Source: DATJMJ01 sp035503975 (lineage in GTDB: Bacteria > Actinomycetota > Acidimicrobiia > Acidimicrobiales > Palsa-688). Taken from it: a stretch of 6,762 nucleotides of DNA. The notes under the pieces were generated by a model. The model was not told where the DNA came from and did no database searches. It saw only the letters and a program-made list of their open reading frames with translations. Of the stretch, positions 5,516 through 6,762 are shown piece after piece; the first letter of the stretch is position 1, and the number at the start of each line of letters is the position of its first letter. The DNA is taken from positions 1-6,762 of the forward strand of contig DATJST010000262.1 of NCBI GenBank assembly GCA_035503975.1, in the 5' to 3' direction. The translations under genes were made by a program, and so were the position numbers.

Positions 5516-6762
5516 GGGGATTGTCTCATGGCGACCTCTGCGCGTACCGGTCCACGCAGCCCACGGGGCGCGACTCGTGGGGGCTCGCCTGGCTCGTTTA
5601 GGAGCCCCGACGTGCTATCGTCCGGATCTGGGTTCGTGAGCACGACCCCCATCAGGGGGCTCCGAGCTTCGCTCGCGGCCAATGCGACCCTCGCGAGGTC
5701 CGTCGGCGTGGCGAAACCGCTGGACACTACCAACAGCGTTGTCGCGAACGACGACGAGACTTCAGGCTTTGCCGGGTCGATGGCCTGGAGCAGGACGTTC
5801 GCGGCCAAACCGCGCAACTCGGTACTCTCGGGCTGTTCGGCCATCAGAGCGACCACCGCGGTCCCCGACGCCGGGCCATGCATCACGACACAGGCGGCGC
5901 GCAGCGTCGCTAGGACGGGATGGGGACCGACGTCCAAATTGACCGTCATCCCCAGAGCGGCCGCGCTCCCAGCCAGTTTTACGCTCGCGGATGCGGCAGA
6001 GCCGTCGCCCGCGAGTACAAGCAGCCGCAGATCAACGTTCGGCGCGTCACCGGCAACAGCCATGATCCTCTGCAACGTCCTCCGGGCGTTCCACGCCTCA
6101 ACAGGCGAGGGGTCCTTACTGCGGTCGAGAAGACGCCGCCAGTCGCTCACTCGCTTGCAACGCTCTCCCCACATCGAGGCGACCACTGACAGGCCGACAG
6201 CTGCTGCGACGGCGTCCCTGCTGCGCAAACGGCGGTCCTGCTTCGTGCGGACGACGGCCAGCACGCAACCAGCAACCAAGCCTGCCAATCCCCCGAGAAC
6301 GACTATGACCGGCACTCGGTAATTCGAAGTCGGCACAGCGTCAGCGCGCTGGAGGACCCTGGTCGCCGATCCGGACTGAGCGCTCTCGTCTTCGGCATTC
6401 AAGATCTCGCTGTTCAGGCTGTTGAGCTCGAGCGATCGCTGTTGCTGCTCGGTGCTTAGCGTACTGATCAAAGAGGCGTCCGCCTCCCCAGCAGGCGAGG
6501 TTGGGCGCTCATGGGCCAAGCGCGAGCGGGCGGCGTTGATCTCCTGCTGCAGGGCAAGGATCTGGCTCGTGAGCTCGCTGGCTTCGTGCTGCAGTTGCGT
6601 GAGCAGCCCTTGAGACGCGTCCCCCGTGCCCGAGACATACGTTATGTAGCTCGCGACGACTGCGTTTGCCAGCTGCTCTGCCCTACGCACCGTCTGCGCT
6701 CGTACCGTGACCCGCAGCACGTCCTGGCTAGGCGCACTGACCACGACCTGCTTGGCCAGACT
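5512..6762 (-). CDS. Second Wzz/BY-kinase-like protein, 5' end cut by window edge
   Basis: This is a paralogue of the neighbouring co-polymerase. The frame is open to the right edge, and the GTG at 6742-6744 is not a credible start, because the residues before it (SLAKQVV) continue the Wzz domain. Comparison with the neighbour suggests about 110 residues, including TM1, lie outside the window. Counting from that GTG, a Wzz-domain segment with QLANAVVASYITY is at 24-36, a probable coiled coil is at about 43-120, TM2 is at about 143-165, and a cytoplasmic P-loop-like domain follows. Its Walker A region is LAGDGSAASAS (244-254), with serine where the lysine should be. The Walker A' segment is weak (VNLDVGP, D271), and the Walker B-like strand has TLLVVSSGF (336-344) with no acidic residue. 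No terminal tyrosine cluster is present. It is first in its visible operon and overlaps the next gene by 4 bases. It may pair with the neighbour as a hetero-oligomeric chain-length regulator, which is inference. Confidence 0.82.
   Translation of the reverse strand, partial: SLAKQVVVSAPSQDVLRVTVRAQTVRRAEQLANAVVASYITYVSGTGDASQGLLTQLQHEASELTSQILALQQEINAARSRLAHERPTSPAGEADASLISTLSTEQQQRSLELNSLNSEILNAEDESAQSGSATRVLQRADAVPTSNYRVPVIVVLGGLAGLVAGCVLAVVRTKQDRRLRSRDAVAAAVGLSVVASMWGERCKRVSDWRRLLDRSKDPSPVEAWNARRTLQRIMAVAGDAPNVDLRLLVLAGDGSAASASVKLAGSAAALGMTVNLDVGPHPVLATLRAACVVMHGPASGTAVVALMAEQPESTELRGLAANVLLQAIDPAKPEVSSSFATTLLVVSSGFATPTDLARVALAASEARSPLMGVVLTNPDPDDSTSGLLNEPGEPPRVAPRGLRGPVRAEVAMRQSP

Noticed and set aside
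5528..6322. A 264-codon + strand open frame opposite the second Wzz-like gene
   Set aside because: Its composition is low-complexity Ser/Arg/Thr/Pro-rich, as expected from reading a GC-rich gene backwards. The opposite strand encodes a protein with a coiled coil, a membrane segment and a P-loop-like domain.

Overview
This window looks like part of a cell-surface glycan (capsule, exopolysaccharide or S-layer/cell-wall glycan) locus from a high-GC bacterium, most likely an actinobacterium. The reasons are a strong G/C bias at third codon positions, GTG start codons at three consecutive genes, tightly overlapping genes, and a pair of Wzz-type chain-length proteins of the actinobacterial two-membrane-segment kind. 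The genus cannot be named from the sequence. In-frame TTA codons in two of the genes argue against a host that reserves TTA for regulation, as Streptomyces does.

Layout. Positions 1-3861 (+ strand) hold four genes joined by 4-base GTGA overlaps: a GT-B family 4 glycosyltransferase (cut by the left edge), an extended SDR NAD-dependent epimerase/dehydratase with a cysteine-bearing insert, an HddC-like sugar-1-phosphate nucleotidyltransferase, and an HddA-like GHMP sugar kinase. Positions 3862-3946 are a short convergent gap with inverted repeats that may terminate transcription. Positions 3947-6762 (- strand) hold two paralogous membrane polysaccharide co-polymerase (Wzz/BY-kinase-like) proteins joined by an ATGA overlap. 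The upstream one is cut by the right edge.

How the genes fit together. The kinase and nucleotidyltransferase resemble the two NTP-dependent steps of GDP-D-glycero-alpha-D-manno-heptose synthesis: C1 phosphorylation of heptose 7-phosphate, then guanylyl transfer after the 7-phosphate is removed. The SDR would modify that or another nucleotide sugar, and the glycosyltransferase would add a sugar to a lipid-linked or growing glycan. The Wzz-like pair would govern chain length or export at the membrane. The isomerase (GmhA) and phosphatase (GmhB) of the heptose pathway are not in the window, so the heptose assignment rests on family resemblance and adjacency.

The least ordinary points are that both Wzz-like proteins keep a BY-kinase-like cytoplasmic fold but have lost the Walker A lysine, and that the SDR carries a CPTC insert between its catalytic serine and its YxxxK motif. 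I see no convincing evidence of a wholly new system, mobile element, CRISPR array or RNA gene here.
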